Positions 17,104-26,101 of a DNA stretch of 64,000 nt are shown here, piece after piece. The position numbers and the translations under genes are program-made. Numbering within the stretch: position 1 is the stretch's first letter; the number at the start of each line of letters is the position of its first letter. The notes beneath the pieces were generated by a model that was given only the letters and a program-made list of their open reading frames with translations, was not told where the DNA came from and did no database searches. Origin of the DNA: Vulcanimicrobiota bacterium (lineage in GTDB: Bacteria > Vulcanimicrobiota > Vulcanimicrobiia > Vulcanimicrobiales > Vulcanimicrobiaceae); contig PMSI01000007.1 in the NCBI GenBank assembly GCA_003168375.1, positions 62,001 through 126,000 of the forward strand, written 5' to 3'.

Positions 17104-17832
17104 ATGCTCCGGCGCCTCGCGGCGATCGCCGCGTGCGTGATCTTCCTTGCCGCGGTGCCGACCGGCTCGCTCTACGTCACCACGCTCCCGACCGGGGCCG
17201 ACGTGTGGATCGACGGCACCTACGTCGGCCGGAGTCCGCTCGTCTTGAGCGGTCTGGCCACCGGCCGCCACACGGTCGGCTTGACCAAGACCGGCTGGGA
17301 TCCGCTGCAGATCGAGGTCAGCGTCGTCGTCGCGCAGACGACGCTCAGTTCGACGAAGCTCGATCCCGCGAAGACGAGCGCCCGCCCGCTCCCCGGCTCC
17401 ATTGCGATCCACGGCATCCCGGCCGACGCGACCCTCATCGACGGGGTCGCGGCGGCGGTTTCCAAGGACGGGACGATCCCGGCGTCCGCTGGGACGCACG
17501 AACTGAGCGTGCGCACGCCACGAGGCCGGATCACGCGCACGGTTCGGGTCTGGCCGCAGACGCGAACCGACGTCGTGCTCCAGCCGGAGGTCGAGGCGCT
17601 GCGGCCGAGCGTCGTCGCGCCGGCCGAGGACTACCTCCCGCGGAGCGCGATCCACATCGTCGGCGAGCGGATCGTCATCCGCTACGGCGGCCACGAGGTC
17701 GTCGGCCGGATCGGCGCGACCACGTACCGGGTCGACGGAAAATCGGCCGACTATGAGGCGCCGACGATGATCGGCCCGCGCCTCTACCTCCCGCTCGAAC
17801 TGCTGACGATGCTCTCCTCAGGGCCGCGCTAG
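17104..17832 (+). CDS. Exported PEGA-domain protein
   Basis: A 242-residue secreted or periplasmic protein. A signal peptide (MLRRLAAIAACVIFLAAVP) precedes a PEGA repeat (about 22-92, LPTGADVWIDGTYVGRSPL), a second weaker PEGA-like unit (about 97-160, GSIAIHGIPADATLIDGV), and a C-terminal segment resembling the copper-amine-oxidase-N stalk fold (VGRIGATTYRVDGKSADYEA...LYLPLELL). PEGA domains are surface-layer-like beta sandwiches with no known catalysis. The gene is followed by miaB after 50 bases. The function is unknown. Confidence 0.7.
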   Translation: MLRRLAAIAACVIFLAAVPTGSLYVTTLPTGADVWIDGTYVGRSPLVLSGLATGRHTVGLTKTGWDPLQIEVSVVVAQTTLSSTKLDPAKTSARPLPGSIAIHGIPADATLIDGVAAAVSKDGTIPASAGTHELSVRTPRGRITRTVRVWPQTRTDVVLQPEVEALRPSVVAPAEDYLPRSAIHIVGERIVIRYGGHEVVGRIGATTYRVDGKSADYEAPTMIGPRLYLPLELLTMLSSGPR

Positions 17833-17882
17833 CCGGGCCGCGAGAAGCGAAGCCCGCCGCGATCGCGAACCTGTCGCCCGAG

Positions 17883-19286
17883 ATGGCCCAGATCTACATC
17901 GAGACGCACGGCTGCCAGATGAACGAGGCCGACTCGCAGGACATCCAGCTCCGCGCGATCTCGGCGGGCTTCACGCTGGCCCAGCGGCCCGAAGACGCCT
18001 CGGTCCTGGTGCTCAACACGTGCACCGTGCGCGACAATGCCGAACGGCGAGCGTACGGCCGGATCGCGCACTGGAAGGCCGTCAAGGACGCCGACCCGTC
18101 GGTGAAGGTGATCGTGACGGGATGCCTGGCCGAGCAGGACAAGGACCGGATGCAGAAGCTCGTCCCGCACGTCGACGGTGTGTTCGGGACGCGGGAGCTC
18201 GGCGCGCTCGGCGACGCGCTGGCAGCCTGGCGGGCGGAGTATCCTGACGACCAGTTCAGCGTCGATCGCGAGATCGAGACGGTCATGGGCGGTGAGGGCG
18301 TCGGGATCGCCGGTCCGTACGATTTTCTGCGCGCGTACGTGAACGTCCAGCGCGGCTGTTCGTACTACTGCACGTTCTGCATCGTCCCGCACGTTCGCGG
18401 CCGCTTCGACCATCGCCCGATGCGCGAGATCCTCGACGAGATTCGCCTGAAAACCGCGGCCGGCGCGCGCGAGATCACGCTGGTCGGACAGACGGTGAAC
18501 GCCTACAAGGAACCCGCGACCGGCGCGGATTTCGCCGACCTGATCCAGGAGGTCTGCGCGATCGACTCGGTCGAGCGCGTCAGCTTCATCAGCTCGCATC
18601 CGAAGGATTTGAACGAGAAGCTCGCGCGCGTCTGCGCGACGCTGCCGAAGATGAACCCGCGTTTTCATCTCGCACTGCAGTCCGGCTCGAACCCGATGCT
18701 GCGCAAGATGAACCGCAAGTACACGATCGAGCAGTTCCTCGAGCGGATCGGCACGTTCAAAGTGCACAATCCGAGTTGGGCGATGACGACCGATTTGATC
18801 GTCGGCTTCCCCGGCGAAACCGAAGAGGACTTCCAGCAGACCATCGACGTCTGCGCGACCGGGATCTTCGCGCAGGCGTACATGTTCGTCTACTCGCCGC
18901 GCCGGGGTACGCCGGCCGCCGTGTGGCACGCCGCGAACGCCATCCCCCACGACGTCGCGCAGGACCGGTTCGTGCGGCTCAAGGCGGTCGAGGACGCAGC
19001 GGTCCGTGCCTATCACGAGCGCAAGGTCGGCACGATCGTGCGGGCGCTCATCCACGGCGTGTCGCGTAAGGATCGCACGAGGCTCAGCGGCAAGACGATC
19101 GACAACGTGACGGTGAACTTCCCGTTGGTCGAGACCGAGCCCGACACTTCACGCCCGTGGGCGGACGTGCGGGTCGAATCCGCATCGGTGTGGGGCGTGC
19201 GCGGAACGTGCGTCGGTCGCGCCGCGAGCTACGAGGGCGCCGCCGATCGCGTCGCGCCGCCGGTGTTCGACCTGCTCGCCGTGTAG
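17883..19286 (+). CDS. miaB: tRNA-2-methylthio-N6-dimethylallyladenosine synthase MiaB
   Basis: A 467-residue radical-SAM methylthiotransferase that adds the 2-methylthio group to i6A37 in tRNAs. The N-terminal UPF0004 domain has the auxiliary-cluster cysteines Cys11, Cys47 and Cys81. The radical SAM site is CSYYCTFC (Cys159/163/166). A TRAM domain occupies the C-terminus. It pairs functionally with miaA at 27.8 kb, which makes i6A37. SAM-domain landmarks such as LQSGSNPMLRKMNRKYT and DLIVGFPGETEEDF are standard. ATG at 17883 has no strong ribosome binding site. Confidence 0.96.
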   Translation: MAQIYIETHGCQMNEADSQDIQLRAISAGFTLAQRPEDASVLVLNTCTVRDNAERRAYGRIAHWKAVKDADPSVKVIVTGCLAEQDKDRMQKLVPHVDGVFGTRELGALGDALAAWRAEYPDDQFSVDREIETVMGGEGVGIAGPYDFLRAYVNVQRGCSYYCTFCIVPHVRGRFDHRPMREILDEIRLKTAAGAREITLVGQTVNAYKEPATGADFADLIQEVCAIDSVERVSFISSHPKDLNEKLARVCATLPKMNPRFHLALQSGSNPMLRKMNRKYTIEQFLERIGTFKVHNPSWAMTTDLIVGFPGETEEDFQQTIDVCATGIFAQAYMFVYSPRRGTPAAVWHAANAIPHDVAQDRFVRLKAVEDAAVRAYHERKVGTIVRALIHGVSRKDRTRLSGKTIDNVTVNFPLVETEPDTSRPWADVRVESASVWGVRGTCVGRAASYEGAADRVAPPVFDLLAV

Positions 19287-19290
19287 GTCT

Positions 19291-20478
19291 TCAGCGTTCG
19301 CTGGAACCTTCGGCGGTTTCGGTGCGACTCGCGAGCTCGTCGCGCTCGGCGATGTGCAGTCGCTGCCCTTGCCAGCGGACGCTGCGGCCCCAGAGGCCGC
19401 ATGCCCATACGACGACGCCGAACGCGTCCCGCAGCGGGATCAGCCGCCGCGAGGGGCGATGCCGCGAGCCGAAGGCCGTATGTGCGGTGCGGTGGATCGT
19501 GAGCCGGAGCAGACCGGCCAGCACCGTCAGGACGATCGCGGCGCGTTTGTCGCGGGCGAGCGCGAGGTGGACGAGCGCCAGCGGGAGTGGATACGTCAGC
19601 ACGATTCCGGGATAGTTCAGCGGGCGAACCGCGCGAATCGTGCGCGCCCAGCGAAGCTCGTGCTCGAAGAGCGCGCGCAAATCGCGTTCCACGACGACGT
19701 TCACGACGACGCAGCGCGCTACCTCAACCAGATAGCCCTTCTCGGTGACGAGCCGTCCCAGTGCGAAATCGTCGGCGAGGTGATTCCCGAGCGCCTCGAT
19801 CCCGCCGATCTCCGAGAGAACGTCGCGGCGGACCGCCATCGTCGAGCCGAAGATGTACCGCACCGGTTCGATCGCGTTCGCTACGAGCGTCGACGGAGCG
19901 AACTGCTCGGTGAGACACATCGCGCCGAGAACCGCTGCGAGGGTTCCGTCGGCCGGCTCGCCACGATACAGCGCGGTGACGGCGCCGACGCGCGGATCGG
20001 CGAAGGGCGCGGTTACGGCCTCGAGGTAATCAGGCCGCACGCGCATGTCGCTGTCGGAGATCACGATGATTTCGCCGTTCGCGTGCGCGAGCATCGGGGC
20101 GACGTTGGTCATCTTGGGGTTTCGGAACCGCGCGACGCCGTCGCCGACGACCACGGTCGTGCGATCCGGCGCCGCAGCGGCGACGCGCCGGATCATGTCC
20201 AGAGCGGGATCGTCACCGTCGTGTACGCCGAATACGACCTCGTACGCGGGATAGTCCTGAACGCAGAACGAGCGAAGGTTCTCTTCGAGTCCCGGCTCGA
20301 TGCCGCGCACCGGCTTGATAACCGTGACGGCCGGACGCCGCGCCGGCTCCGGGGGAGTTTCGCGCAGACGACGACCGAACGCCCGGACGCGAACGATGGC
20401 GGTCACGGCGTAAGCGACACCGACGAGCGCTGCGCCGAGCGTCAGCTTTTCGGCGATACCGTGCGGATCAGCGCGCAT
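19291..20478 (-). CDS. hpnI: HpnI-type hopanoid glycosyltransferase (GT21)
   Basis: A 395-residue membrane glycosyltransferase resembling ceramide glucosyltransferase, of the HpnI clade that adds N-acetylglucosamine to bacteriohopanetetrol. An N-terminal helix precedes a GT-A domain with VTVIKPVRGIEPGLEENL, ISDSDMRV (the DxD-like metal site), ADDFALG, and HELRWARTIR (the (Q/R)xxRW motif). C-terminal hydrophobic segments anchor it. hpnK follows in the biosynthetic order and overlaps this gene's start by 11 bases. Biochemical roles are from characterised Burkholderia homologues. Confidence 0.88.
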   Translation of the reverse strand: MRADPHGIAEKLTLGAALVGVAYAVTAIVRVRAFGRRLRETPPEPARRPAVTVIKPVRGIEPGLEENLRSFCVQDYPAYEVVFGVHDGDDPALDMIRRVAAAAPDRTTVVVGDGVARFRNPKMTNVAPMLAHANGEIIVISDSDMRVRPDYLEAVTAPFADPRVGAVTALYRGEPADGTLAAVLGAMCLTEQFAPSTLVANAIEPVRYIFGSTMAVRRDVLSEIGGIEALGNHLADDFALGRLVTEKGYLVEVARCVVVNVVVERDLRALFEHELRWARTIRAVRPLNYPGIVLTYPLPLALVHLALARDKRAAIVLTVLAGLLRLTIHRTAHTAFGSRHRPSRRLIPLRDAFGVVVWACGLWGRSVRWQGQRLHIAERDELASRTETAEGSSER

Positions 20479-21334
20479 CGACGAGATCGCGAAAGGCGAT
20501 ACGGTCCGCGCCGGTCGCGCGGACCGCTTCGGCGACGCGCGGGCTGACCAAGGCGGCGAACTCGTCCTCGAGCCGGTACGCCTGCAGATCGCGAGCGATT
20601 CCGGGCCAGCGCTCCGTCGCGGCGTGGAAGTACATCTCCGTGGTGCCGTCCGGGAGATTATCGAGAAAGCCGAGCACGCGCTCTTGCGTCATGCGGCCGG
20701 TGTCGTTGAAGCCGAAGACCTGGTCGTTGTACGCGATGCCGTACGCGCGCATGCGCGCCTTCATCGCCCGCAGGAGCGGTGCGAGAAAGACCGAGCTCGC
20801 AAGCCGGCCGCGGAAGTTCTCGTGCGTCGCGCGCCACGACGGGCCGAACGGTTCGGCGGGGACGCGCATCGGCGGGCGGCCGTAGTCGCGCGCGAGCTCG
20901 AGGATCAGCCCGAGCACCGTCGGATGCAGATGGTAATGGCACTGCGCGTTGACGTGGTCGAGCGGCAGCCCCGTCGCACGGAACGCTTCGAACTGGGCGC
21001 GGATCTCCGCTTCGAGCTGGCGGCCGATCCCGGGGCGGAAGAAGTACTTCACGCCGGCGCGCGCGAGCTCGCTGGAGAACAGGCCGTCCCGTCCGACGAG
21101 GTCGGGGATGCGCTCCGGCGGGAGCAGCGGCCGCCCGGCGACGACGACGACGTGCAGGCCGACGCCGAGCGAGGGGTTTGCGCGTGCCCGTGCGACGGCG
21201 TCGGCCGCGGCGGGTTCCGCGACCATCAGGCTCGCAGCGGTGACGATCCCCTCGCGATGGCCGCGCTCGATCGCCTCGTTGACGGGGATCGAAAGTCCGA
21301 AGTCGTCGACCGTGACGATCAGGCGGCGTCGCAC
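20468..21334 (-). CDS. hpnK: HpnK-type hopanoid deacetylase (YdjC fold)
   Basis: A 288-residue YdjC-like polysaccharide deacetylase of the HpnK group, which removes the acetyl group from GlcNAc-bacteriohopanetetrol to give the glucosamine form. Metal-site pieces are VTVDDFGLS near the N-terminus, GLHVVVV, and DHVNAQCHYHLHP. The GTG at 21334 is chosen because the open frame upstream runs through a repeated intergenic element (translated LSLSKG) that is not part of the family. It is the first gene of the hpnK-hpnI pair and is divergent from mutS. Confidence 0.86.
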   Translation of the reverse strand: MRRRLIVTVDDFGLSIPVNEAIERGHREGIVTAASLMVAEPAAADAVARARANPSLGVGLHVVVVAGRPLLPPERIPDLVGRDGLFSSELARAGVKYFFRPGIGRQLEAEIRAQFEAFRATGLPLDHVNAQCHYHLHPTVLGLILELARDYGRPPMRVPAEPFGPSWRATHENFRGRLASSVFLAPLLRAMKARMRAYGIAYNDQVFGFNDTGRMTQERVLGFLDNLPDGTTEMYFHAATERWPGIARDLQAYRLEDEFAALVSPRVAEAVRATGADRIAFRDLVDAR

Positions 21335-21339
21335 CGGTT

Positions 21340-21370
21340 CCCCCTTCGACAAGCTCAGGGTGACATCATC
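21340..21370. repeat. Intergenic REP-like repeat, copy A
   Basis: The core CCTTCGACAAGCTCAGGGTGACA lies between the divergent hpnK and mutS starts (quoted in two parts: CCTTCGACAAGCTCAG then GGTGACA). The same core occurs at about 34000, and a diverged version upstream of hfq. This is the pattern of short, dispersed, partly palindromic elements found between genes in many GC-rich genomes. It artificially extends the hpnK open frame. Confidence 0.6.
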
Positions 21371-21443
21371 GGTTATGCACGGTCTCTCCACAGGGAGCCG
21401 GCCTCGTGCGCCGGGAACCGGCAAGGATGCGGTCACGGCTCGG

Positions 21444-23942
21444 ATGACGACGACCACGACGTGGTCGCCGATGCTCGAGCAGTACTTCGGGATGAAGCAT
21501 CGCTATCCCGAGGCCATCTTGCTCTCGCGAGTCGGCGACTTCTACGAAGCGTACGGTGACGACGCCGAGACGATCGCGCGCGCCCTTTCGATCGCGCTGA
21601 CGTCGAAGGAGGCCGGGGGCGGCCGCCGCGTCGCGATGGCGGGCGTCCCGCACCATGCGCTCGACGGCTACCTCGCGAAGTTGGTCGCGCAGCGGCGCGT
21701 CGTCGCGCTCGCGGAACAGCTGGAAGCGCCGGTGCCGAACAAGCTCGTGCGGCGCGACGTCGTGCGCGTCGTGACGCCCGGAACGCTGCTCGAGGAGCAC
21801 ATCCTCGAACGGTCGGCGCACAACTATCTGGCCGCGGTCACGTCGCTCGACGACGTCATCGCAATCGCGCACGCCGATATTTCGACCGGTCACGTCGCGG
21901 CGACCGCGTTCGACGGTGAGTCGGCGCTGGAGGACGTCCTCGCCGAGATCGCACGGCTCGAACCGGCCGAGCTGGTCGCCGATGTTCCGATCGACGTGCG
22001 CGCCGCGCTCGAGGCGGCGCTCGAACCGGCCGAGACGCGGATCACCGCCCCGCTGCTCGCGGCCGTCGGCGAGCGGGCGCGTGATCCGATCGACGGGTTC
22101 TCGTTCGACGGTTCGCTGGCGATGCACCGCGCGCTCGATGCGCTGGGGGCGTTCGTCCGGCGCGTCAGCGTGCAGCAGAGCGGCGGCCCGACGCTCCGCG
22201 AGCCGCAGTTCTACCGCCAGGCGACCTTCCTCGCGCTCGATCCGAACACGCGCAAGAACCTCGAGCTCACCAGGGCGCTCGGCGCGAACCCGCGGGCGAC
22301 CCTGCTCGCGACGATCGACCGCACGCGCACGGCGATGGGCTCGCGCGCGCTCGGGCGCTGGCTCCTGGCCCCGCTCGTCGACGCCGTCGCGATCGGGGCG
22401 CGCGCCGACTGCGTCGAGGCGCTGGTACGCGACGCCGCCCGCCGGCTCGCGCTGCAAGACGTGCTGCACGGCTGCTTCGACCTCGAGCGGATCGCACAGA
22501 AAATCCGCTTCCGGCGCGTGCTCCCGCGCGATCTTGCGTCGCTGCGCCGCACGCTGGCGCTGCTCGACCCGATCGCCGATGTGCTGCGCGACGCATCGCT
22601 GCCGGCCGGGATGCAGGCGATCGCCGCCGGGGTCGGCGAGTTCGGCGAGATGCTGGCTGACCTGGCCGCGACGCTCGTCGAAGAGCCGCCGGCGACGCTG
22701 GCCGACGGCGGGGTGATCCGCGCCGGCGCCAATCCCGATCTGGCCGAGTGCGTCGCGCTGCGCGGCGACGCCCGTTCGCGGCTCGCCGCCCTCGAGGAGC
22801 GCGAGCGCGAGCGCACCGGGATCAAGTCGCTCAAGGTGAAGTACGCGTCGGCGTTCGGCTACGCGATCGAAGTGCCGAAGGGCCAGATCGCGAACGTGCC
22901 GGCCGACTACACGCGCAAACAGACGCTCGCCAACGGCGAGCGCTACGTCACGCCGGAGTTGCGCGAGCTCGACGTCGCGATCGCCTCGGCCGAGTCGCAG
23001 CAGCAGCGCCTCGAGCTCGCGCTCTACGAGCAGCTGGTCGAGCGGATCGCCGAGCGCGTCGACGAGCTGCTCGCGACGGCCGACGCGCTCGCCGAACTCG
23101 ACGCGTACTGCTCGCTCGCGCACGTCGCCGGCGAGCGCGGATACGTGCGACCGTCGTTCGCCCCCGACAGCGTGGTGGAGATCGCCGACGGCCGCCATCC
23201 GGTGATGGAGGCGCTCCTGGGCGCATCGTTCGTCCCCAACGATCTCCATCTCGGCGACGAACGCGCGCGCTTCATCCTGCTGACCGGACCGAACATGGGC
23301 GGCAAGTCGACGTATCTGCGCCAGACCGCATTGCTGGTTGTGCTCGCGCAGATCGGCTCGTTCGTCCCGGCGCGCGCCGCGCGGCTCGGGATCGTCGACC
23401 GCATCTTCACCCGCATCGGGGCCGGCGACGACCTGGCGTCGGGACAATCGACGTTCTACATCGAGATGGCGGAGGCGGCGAACATCCTGCGCCGTGCGAC
23501 CGACCGCAGCTTGCTGCTGATCGACGAGATCGGTCGCGGCACCGGCACGGTCGACGGGCTGTCGATCGCGCAGGCGATCTGCGAGTACCTGCTGGAGCGT
23601 GAGCTGCGGTCACCGATGGTGTTGTTCGCCACCCATTTCCACGAGTTGGTCGCGCTCGCCGAGCGCTGGCCGCTGGTCGCGAACTTCCACATCACCGCGG
23701 TCGAGAGCACCAAAGGGGGCGCGCCGGTGTTCTCACACCGCGTGCTGCCGGGCTCGTCGTCGCGCTCGTTCGGGATCGAGGTCGCGCGTATGGCCGGCTT
23801 GCCGCCCGCCGTCGTCGCCCGCGCCCGCGAGATCGCCGGCGCGCTCGAAGGGCGCCCGACCGTCGAGGCGACCGCCCCGCTGCGCGGCAAGCTCGCCAAA
23901 CCCGAGTTCATCGAGCAGCCGCTGCTCTTCGAGTTGCGCTAG
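21444..23942 (+). CDS. mutS: DNA mismatch repair protein MutS
   Basis: An 832-residue MutS that recognises mismatches and signals to MutL. The mismatch-reading Phe-x-Glu motif is in VGDFYEAYGDDA near the N-terminus. The lever/clamp regions follow, and the C-terminal ATPase has the Walker A GPNMGGKSTYLRQ, the signature STFYIEMAE, Walker B LLIDEIGRGT, and FATHFHEL. ATG at 21444 (MTTTTTWSPMLEQYF) is the family start; the open frame upstream overlaps hpnK antisense. mutL is not adjacent but 2.2 kb downstream beyond uma2 and tnpB. Confidence 0.97.
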   Translation: MTTTTTWSPMLEQYFGMKHRYPEAILLSRVGDFYEAYGDDAETIARALSIALTSKEAGGGRRVAMAGVPHHALDGYLAKLVAQRRVVALAEQLEAPVPNKLVRRDVVRVVTPGTLLEEHILERSAHNYLAAVTSLDDVIAIAHADISTGHVAATAFDGESALEDVLAEIARLEPAELVADVPIDVRAALEAALEPAETRITAPLLAAVGERARDPIDGFSFDGSLAMHRALDALGAFVRRVSVQQSGGPTLREPQFYRQATFLALDPNTRKNLELTRALGANPRATLLATIDRTRTAMGSRALGRWLLAPLVDAVAIGARADCVEALVRDAARRLALQDVLHGCFDLERIAQKIRFRRVLPRDLASLRRTLALLDPIADVLRDASLPAGMQAIAAGVGEFGEMLADLAATLVEEPPATLADGGVIRAGANPDLAECVALRGDARSRLAALEERERERTGIKSLKVKYASAFGYAIEVPKGQIANVPADYTRKQTLANGERYVTPELRELDVAIASAESQQQRLELALYEQLVERIAERVDELLATADALAELDAYCSLAHVAGERGYVRPSFAPDSVVEIADGRHPVMEALLGASFVPNDLHLGDERARFILLTGPNMGGKSTYLRQTALLVVLAQIGSFVPARAARLGIVDRIFTRIGAGDDLASGQSTFYIEMAEAANILRRATDRSLLLIDEIGRGTGTVDGLSIAQAICEYLLERELRSPMVLFATHFHELVALAERWPLVANFHITAVESTKGGAPVFSHRVLPGSSSRSFGIEVARMAGLPPAVVARAREIAGALEGRPTVEATAPLRGKLAKPEFIEQPLLFELR

Positions 23943-24017
23943 CGTCACCGCGTTCAAGGAACGATAACCTCGCCGTCGCGAAGCTGCAACACGGAGGTGG
24001 CACGCTCGGTGGGTGAT

Positions 24018-24608
24018 ATGGCTACGCAAATCAGAGAAACGGACACCGTCGCGTTTCGCCGCTTCAGCGCGGAAGAGTACCACCGGCTCGGCGAGATCGG
24101 CGTGCTGGGCGCCTGCGAGCGTGTCGAATTGCTCGACGGGTTCCTGATCGACATGCCGCCGATCGGATATCGGCATGAGTACGTTTCGTCCACGCTGGCA
24201 AATCTGATCGTCCGCGCGGTCGGTGCCGGCGAGATCATTCGGGCGAACTCGCCGATCTCGCTGAGCGCAAACTCGGAGCCGCAGCCCGACGTGATCGTCC
24301 TTCAGGCGCCACCGACTCGGTATCGCGACCGGCTCCCGGGCCCCGCTGATATCCTGCTGCTGATCGAGGTCGCCGATTCGTCGCGCGCCTACGACCGCGG
24401 TCCGAAAGCGCAGGTGTACGCCGACGCCGGGATCGAGGAGCTCTGGATCGTCGACCTCGTCGCTGCCGAGCTACTCGTGCTGCGAGAACCACGAGCCGAG
24501 GGGTACGCCAGCACCGTGGTCTTGCGTCGCGGCGACCGGATTTCGCCGACGCGGCTTCCGAGTGTCATCGTCGAGGTCTCAGCGTTTCTGGACGCTGCCC
24601 AACCATGA
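24018..24608 (+). CDS. Uma2-family endonuclease-like protein
   Basis: A 196-residue DUF820/Uma2 protein with a PD-(D/E)xK restriction-endonuclease-like fold. The core is PQPDVIVLQ (Asp), LLIEVADSS (Glu) and RGPKAQVYADAGIEELWIVD (Lys), complete for catalysis. The N-terminal part FSAEEYHRLGEIGVLG...VELLDGFLIDMPP is typical. Uma2 genes are abundant in cyanobacteria and other genomes, often as repeated accessory genes of unknown target. ATG at 24018 is preferred over GTG at 23997, which overlaps the GGAGG box. It sits between mutS and mutL. Confidence 0.82.
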   Translation: MATQIRETDTVAFRRFSAEEYHRLGEIGVLGACERVELLDGFLIDMPPIGYRHEYVSSTLANLIVRAVGAGEIIRANSPISLSANSEPQPDVIVLQAPPTRYRDRLPGPADILLLIEVADSSRAYDRGPKAQVYADAGIEELWIVDLVAAELLVLREPRAEGYASTVVLRRGDRISPTRLPSVIVEVSAFLDAAQP

Positions 24609-24768
24609 TGAGCGGTAGCCCAAGACGCCAGGACGGCGGCGGTTCCTCGACGGCGGGCCCCCGCGCAATTCGACGATCAGGCGCGGGGTCGAGCAGTCGC
24701 GGAGTATAACGCAGCGTGTGGCTCGTCGGGGCCGTCACTTGAAATGCGGTGAGCGTCGGTGCCCGGTG

Positions 24769-24786
24769 GTGCCATGACGTTGGCAC
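24769..24786. repeat. Perfect inverted repeat upstream of tnpB
   Basis: GTGCCATGACGTTGGCAC is a perfect 6-bp inverted repeat around a 6-base loop, 23 bases before the tnpB start. It could be the subterminal hairpin of an insertion-sequence left end or an operator. Only the symmetry is seen. Confidence 0.5.
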
Positions 24787-24808
24787 AGCGCCGTGGGAGG
24801 ATGACGTC

Positions 24809-26047
24809 GTGGCATCGCGCTTCGACGGCCAGCTCCGGTGGCTGCACAAAGTCCGGCTCTACCCAACCTGCGCGCAAGAACGCGCGCTGGTCACGATGCT
24901 GCGCGTCACCCGCGAGCTCTACAACGCGCTACTCCAGCAGCGGCGCGACGCCTGGACGACCCGCCGCGTCTCGATGCCGAGCCGCGAACAATACACGCAG
25001 ATCACCGAATTGCGAGAGGTCGAGCCGCGTTTCGGCGGCGTCTATCGGGAGTGCCAGGACGCGGTCCTGCACCGCTTGGATCTGTCCTTCGCTGCATTCT
25101 TCCGGCGCCTGAAACGCGGCGAGGAGCCGGGATATCCGCGCTTCAAGCCTGCGAGCCGCTGGAATCAGCTCGAGTTTCCACACGGCGACCGGGCGCTCAA
25201 GTTCGACGACCTGCAACGGGGAGTGCGGGTGCCCGGTGTCGGCAGTGTGCGGTTGCGGAAGGGGCGGATGGTGCCGGAGTTTGGGCGTGCTTTCCTCGTG
25301 ACCAAGAACGGCCGCTGGTACGCGGTCTTCGAGGCGCATCGGCTGCCATCGCCCTTACCGGCGAGCGGGTCCAGCGTCGGGGTCGACCGCGGTATTCGTG
25401 TGCTCGCCGCGCTCTCCGACGGCACGACGATCGAGAATCTGCGGCCCGGTTCCCGCCGCGGCGCTGTCGTCGAGCGACACCAGCGCGCGCTCGACGCGGT
25501 CACCGTGAAGGACGCAATCGGCAGACCGCTCAACACGAAGGACCCTGGTCGCATTGCCGCGGTGCGTCGGCTCGCTCGAGCCAAAGAGCGCGAGGCGAAT
25601 GCACGCCACGATTGGCTGCACAAGGTCAGCCGGATGATCGTGCAGCGGTTCGACCGGATCGCCCTGGAGGCGCTGCGGCTGCGTTCGATGACGCGAAGCG
25701 CGAAAGGGACGCCTGAGGAGCCCGGCGTTGGAGTGCGAGCGAAGGCGGGGTTGAATCGGGCGCTGTTGGACGCCGGGTTCGGAAAACTGGCGACCTTGAT
25801 CCGCGAAAAAGCAGCGTACGCTGGTCGCATGGTGATCGAGGTCGATGCCAGATACAGTTCGCAGACGTGTGCCGCGTGCGGGCATGTCTGCAAAAAAAGC
25901 CGGGAGGGGGCCCGCTTTGCCTGCGTTCGCTGCGGCCATGAGGCCGACGCGGATGTAAATGCGGCTCAGGTCATTCTCCTGCGGGCGGAGTCGCCGCCCA
26001 TGAGTGCGCCGGGCATCGCTCGGGGCAGGCAGCACGATGCGGCCTGA
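24809..26047 (+). CDS. tnpB: TnpB-like RNA-guided nuclease (IS200/IS605 OrfB)
   Basis: A 412-residue TnpB of typical length. The RuvC-like nuclease triad is intact: Asp193 in GVDRGIRVLA, Glu287 in IALEALRLR, and Asp380/Asp382 in HEADADVNAAQVIL. The zinc knuckle has Cys354/Cys357 and Cys372/Cys375. The N-terminal helix-turn-helix region begins LHKVRLYPT. TnpB proteins use an RNA made from the transposon right end to cut matching DNA. GTG at 24809 is chosen because GGGAGG lies 8 bases upstream. No TnpA transposase or second IS gene is present, so the element is solitary or decayed. mutL begins only 54 bases downstream, leaving almost no space for a right end. Confidence 0.88.
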   Translation: MASRFDGQLRWLHKVRLYPTCAQERALVTMLRVTRELYNALLQQRRDAWTTRRVSMPSREQYTQITELREVEPRFGGVYRECQDAVLHRLDLSFAAFFRRLKRGEEPGYPRFKPASRWNQLEFPHGDRALKFDDLQRGVRVPGVGSVRLRKGRMVPEFGRAFLVTKNGRWYAVFEAHRLPSPLPASGSSVGVDRGIRVLAALSDGTTIENLRPGSRRGAVVERHQRALDAVTVKDAIGRPLNTKDPGRIAAVRRLARAKEREANARHDWLHKVSRMIVQRFDRIALEALRLRSMTRSAKGTPEEPGVGVRAKAGLNRALLDAGFGKLATLIREKAAYAGRMVIEVDARYSSQTCAACGHVCKKSREGARFACVRCGHEADADVNAAQVILLRAESPPMSAPGIARGRQHDAA

Positions 26048-26101
26048 CCACGCTCACGACGAAAGCGCGGAGGTCTTCGGCGCAGCGTTGAAGCGGGCGG
26101 G

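Larger units (their letters stand above)
24609..26101 (+). mobile_element. Putative solo-tnpB IS605-type element between mutS and mutL
   Basis: Approximate bounds: the non-coding 24609-24808 gap with a subterminal-type hairpin, the tnpB gene, and 54 bases to the mutL start. No terminal repeats or target duplications can be fixed by eye, as expected for IS200/IS605 elements. The presence of tnpB without tnpA matches widespread non-autonomous or domesticated versions. The limits given are gene-to-gene limits, not element ends. Confidence 0.45.

Noticed and set aside
24565-24849. Minus-strand gene between uma2 and tnpB
   Set aside because: The frame overlaps the ends of both genes and has no family pattern or ribosome binding site.
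24809-26047. Group of IS genes with a transposase
   Set aside because: No TnpA-like HUH protein or serine recombinase reading frame occurs on either side of tnpB.
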